In this document: in pieces, positions 61,373 through 64,000 of the stretch
Position numbering within the stretch: position 1 is the first letter of the stretch
Layout of the letters: each line of letters starts with the position of its first letter
DNA from: Patagioenas fasciata
Lineage: Eukaryota > Chordata > Aves > Columbiformes > Columbidae
Direction of reading: 5' to 3'
Assembly: GCF_037038585.1 (NCBI RefSeq)
Contig: NC_092523.1
Coordinates: 3,477,001 to 3,541,000 of the forward strand
Length of the DNA: 64,000 bases
Notes under the pieces: generated by a model
Told to the model about the DNA's origin: nothing
Seen by the model: only the letters and a program-made list of their open reading frames with translations
Databases searched by the model: none
Program-made: the position numbers and the translations under genes

Positions 61373-63539
61373 AAGAAGTGAAGGAAGAAAGGTCTGAGTG
61401 ATAAGTTTGTTGAGGTTTTTTTCCCCCCATTAAAGACATGATCCAAGTGGGAGAGTTTATCCTCACACGCAGAATAGTAAGCTGATTTTAAAAAATCCTT
61501 TACACTGTAGCAAGCCATCAGTTTGGGTAACGTTTAGGTGGGCGAGGAGAGAAGCAAACCTGCTTCAAAAAAGATGAAAAAGGAAAAAAAGGCAAGCGGC
61601 TGAAGGTGAGCATCTGCAGTTGCCAAATTTCCACCCTGCTGGGATTTCCCCACCACCCCACCCATGAAGGGAGGTGGCCCAGCTGGTATCGCTCCTCCGA
61701 GCCACATGTTTTACCACTGAACTCCACAGCAGTTAATGACATCAGTGTGGGGGGAGGGCTAAGAAGCCTGGCTAACCAAAATGTGAGGCTTTTTACATCT
61801 ATATTTGAGCTGAGTGCCCCTGGTGTGACTTGCACAAAGCAAACGCTGCGCTCAGTTTCATTGATCTCTCCTCTTGGCTTTGAACCGGTTTACAGTTTGG
61901 CGAAAACCTTCTTTATTCTACAGATTGAATTGTAGGTGAGTTGGGGTAGTAAAGCCTGTGAGACTGTGCAGGAAGGGGCTGGGATTTTTACTTATAGGAT
62001 GAAAAAACATCTGGAAATACTTATTATTATGGAAGAGGCTACAACCACCATAAAACATGAGGCTTTGAGTGCTGATGCGCTTTAACTACCAAAGCAACAG
62101 CCCAGACCGCTTGGAAATGCTCTGCTGATCATAGCATCAAAGGTTAGGATCTGGCAAATTAACTCCTGATTTAAGGAGACCACAAAAGAGGGATGGGTAG
62201 CGAGTGCTTTGCCAGTCTCACAGCAGAGATGCTTTTCTGCACGTGTTGGAAATAGAAGTACTGATAGTAACAAGCTGCTGGGCTTTAATAAAATTGAAGG
62301 TCCTGTTCTTTGAGTAGGTAAGGAGGACAGGAACCAGGCTTGTCCATTTGTTGTTAGACGTTCCAGAAACAGGAAAACATTTCTTGGTTATTGTTGCTCT
62401 CGGTTATAAATGGGACACCGTCTTGTGATTATTTTTTTGTTTAGAATCATCTGCAATTTCCAGGTTTTGTGGTTATTATTTTTTCCTCATTTCAAATCCT
62501 TTTGCATTTCAACCTCTGTAATAGACCTCAGTCTTGTGTTTCCAACATGGTTAAATGTAATGCCTTTACAAGAAAGGAACAAGTGCTGCCGCTTCCAAAT
62601 GAAATAGGGTTGAGTTGTTCTTGGCACCTGTAGCTCTTCTAAGGAAAAAATCTGCTGTTGGGCTGTTGCTAATGATCATTACAGTGCTGAATGACCTAGA
62701 ACATGGTCTCGTTTTGTCTCAAGAGCTTCCTCAGATCTCTGGTGTTTTCAGGCAATAGTGTTTTAAAAAGCAGTTTTGACTTTGCACATACAGTAAGATC
62801 CTTCCAATCCTGTTTTCCTCGGACTTTCTTGTTGTGACTTTATAGGAGTTTGATTAAATAGAATTGGAACCAAAGACACTTTCTGTTAGTTTTTATTGAA
62901 GAGCAACCCTCCCACAACCACTTCTGGTATCTTGCTGGTTTTGACCTTACATGGCATTTCTTTTAATATGGACATTTTTCAATATACTTAATGCCCTCTT
63001 GCCATCTCGTCCTGTTTTAATGGACAAATGTTTGCTTTGCAGCCATTTAAGGAAACAATTACCATATTAGTGTCAAAGATGTAGCATGGCAAGCGTTTAG
63101 AAATCAATATAATTGGTCTTTAAGAGATCAGTTCCTGTGCTAATAGTAAAGGAATGCCCGGAGATTGTCACCGCAATTTGAAGAGCTCATCTTTCTAATT
63201 TTTAATCAAGCCTTTGCAATGTGACAGCAACCAGAGGCCAATCAGATTGGAATCTCATTGTACCGACACAAATTTATCTGCAGGAGAAACCGTTGTGTAA
63301 GGAAACATTTTTCTTCTGGGTGAAGTTACACGTGTAAAGTCGTTTGGAAAGAGCTAAACAGATTTTAAAAGCAAATCCTGGAAAGCTGCAAATTGATGAG
63401 CTCCCAGTAAAAACCTGGGCTCGTTTGAAATGTTTTTTTAAATAATCTGTCACATTCCAAAACCTTTAATCACAGTTTTGCTTTGTGAATGTGTGGCGAT
63501 TCTACATCACTTCGTGTGCATCACCATTTATTAGGACAA

Positions 63540-63727
63540 AGTTCTTTCCGGAGAGGGTTTTTGGGCATTGGAACAGGCTGCCCAGGGCAGTGCTGGAGTC
63601 ACCATCCCTGGAGGGGTTGAAAAGGTGTTTAGACAAGGTTCTTAGGGACGTGGTTCAGTGCTAGAGTTGGGTTATGGTTGAATTTGATGATCCTGAGCAT
63701 CTCTTCCAACTGAAATGATTCTCTCAT
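63540..63727 (+). mobile_element. CR1 LINE, 3' fragment in intron 4 (type B)
   Basis: It begins near 'gttctttccggagagggttt' and ends 'gaaatgattctctcattc'. Confidence 0.88.
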
Positions 63728-64000
63728 TCCACTCATGTTGTGCTTGGAGTCTTCTGGATTGGCACTATTATTTTTTTAAGACTAACATTCCAGTAGGTAA
63801 CATTTAATTTTTATTGCAAATAACTAAAGCAGAGCCTGGAAATTTTAGTTAACAATCAAACGTGTAAAAAACCATTTTTAATACAGTCATACCTTGTCTT
63901 CTGTGCCTAAAATACTTCATACAGTTCTTTACATTCCATGTAGACGTAGTTTGTATGTCATAAGAAAGGGATTTTTACTGAACTCTTTTACAGGCCACGC

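Larger units (their letters stand above)
54839..64000 (+). other. DDRGK1: DDRGK1 intron 4 (continues past the window)
   Basis: More than 9.1 kb without the expected next exon. It contains an eroded CR1 (55343-55490), a short duplicated block (57245-57452), the longer CR1 with the matching flank (60760-61222 and on to 61372), and a CR1 3' end at 63540-63727. Otherwise it is AT-rich and featureless to me. Confidence 0.75.

Noticed and set aside
63970..64000. Acceptor-like end (pyrimidine-rich, then ttttacag) seven bases before the window end
   Set aside because: The seven bases after it would read Ala-Thr, not the Glu/Lys-rich continuation expected for DDRGK1 exon 5. Too little sequence to judge.
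1..64000. A previously undescribed multi-gene system, CRISPR array, tRNA or rRNA
   Set aside because: No such pattern seen on either strand. The window is one vertebrate gene plus repeats.

Overview
The window reads as nuclear DNA of a bird. It carries many copies of the avian CR1 LINE in both orientations, a solo retroviral LTR, a few eroded MIR-like SINE remnants, and one spliced vertebrate gene with canonical GT-AG introns. I could not place the bird to order.

Positions 1-36,360 appear intergenic. I found no convincing coding exon on either strand. CR1 copies are dense here: three recognisable 3'-end types plus older, eroded copies. The rest is AT-rich single-copy-looking DNA with occasional low-complexity tracts. 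Notable structures are an 891-bp solo LTR with a 5-bp target-site duplication sitting inside an old CR1 (27,522-28,412), and a 96% identical inverted duplication with a 1.6-kb loop (28,744-29,018 against 30,626-30,869).

Positions 36,370-37,130 are a CpG island. It is the promoter and first exon of DDRGK1 (UFBP1, the ER-anchored adaptor of the UFM1 ligase complex), which runs left to right. Four coding exons are visible: 36,658-36,745, 43,001-43,153, 52,805-52,911 and 54,737-54,838. Together they encode the first 150 residues: the membrane anchor, an arginine-rich linker, and the start of the long charged helix. The remaining exons, with the C-terminal domain and the DDRGK motif, must lie beyond 64,000. 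Intron 4 stays open to the window end and contains a 208-bp direct duplication (57,245 and 61,165) that joins a CR1 3' end to non-CR1 flank.

By my approximate boundaries, CR1 makes up about 9 kb of the window, mostly in the left half. I see no tRNA, rRNA, CRISPR array, operon or novel multi-gene system. The interest lies in repeat architecture around an ordinary, conserved housekeeping gene.
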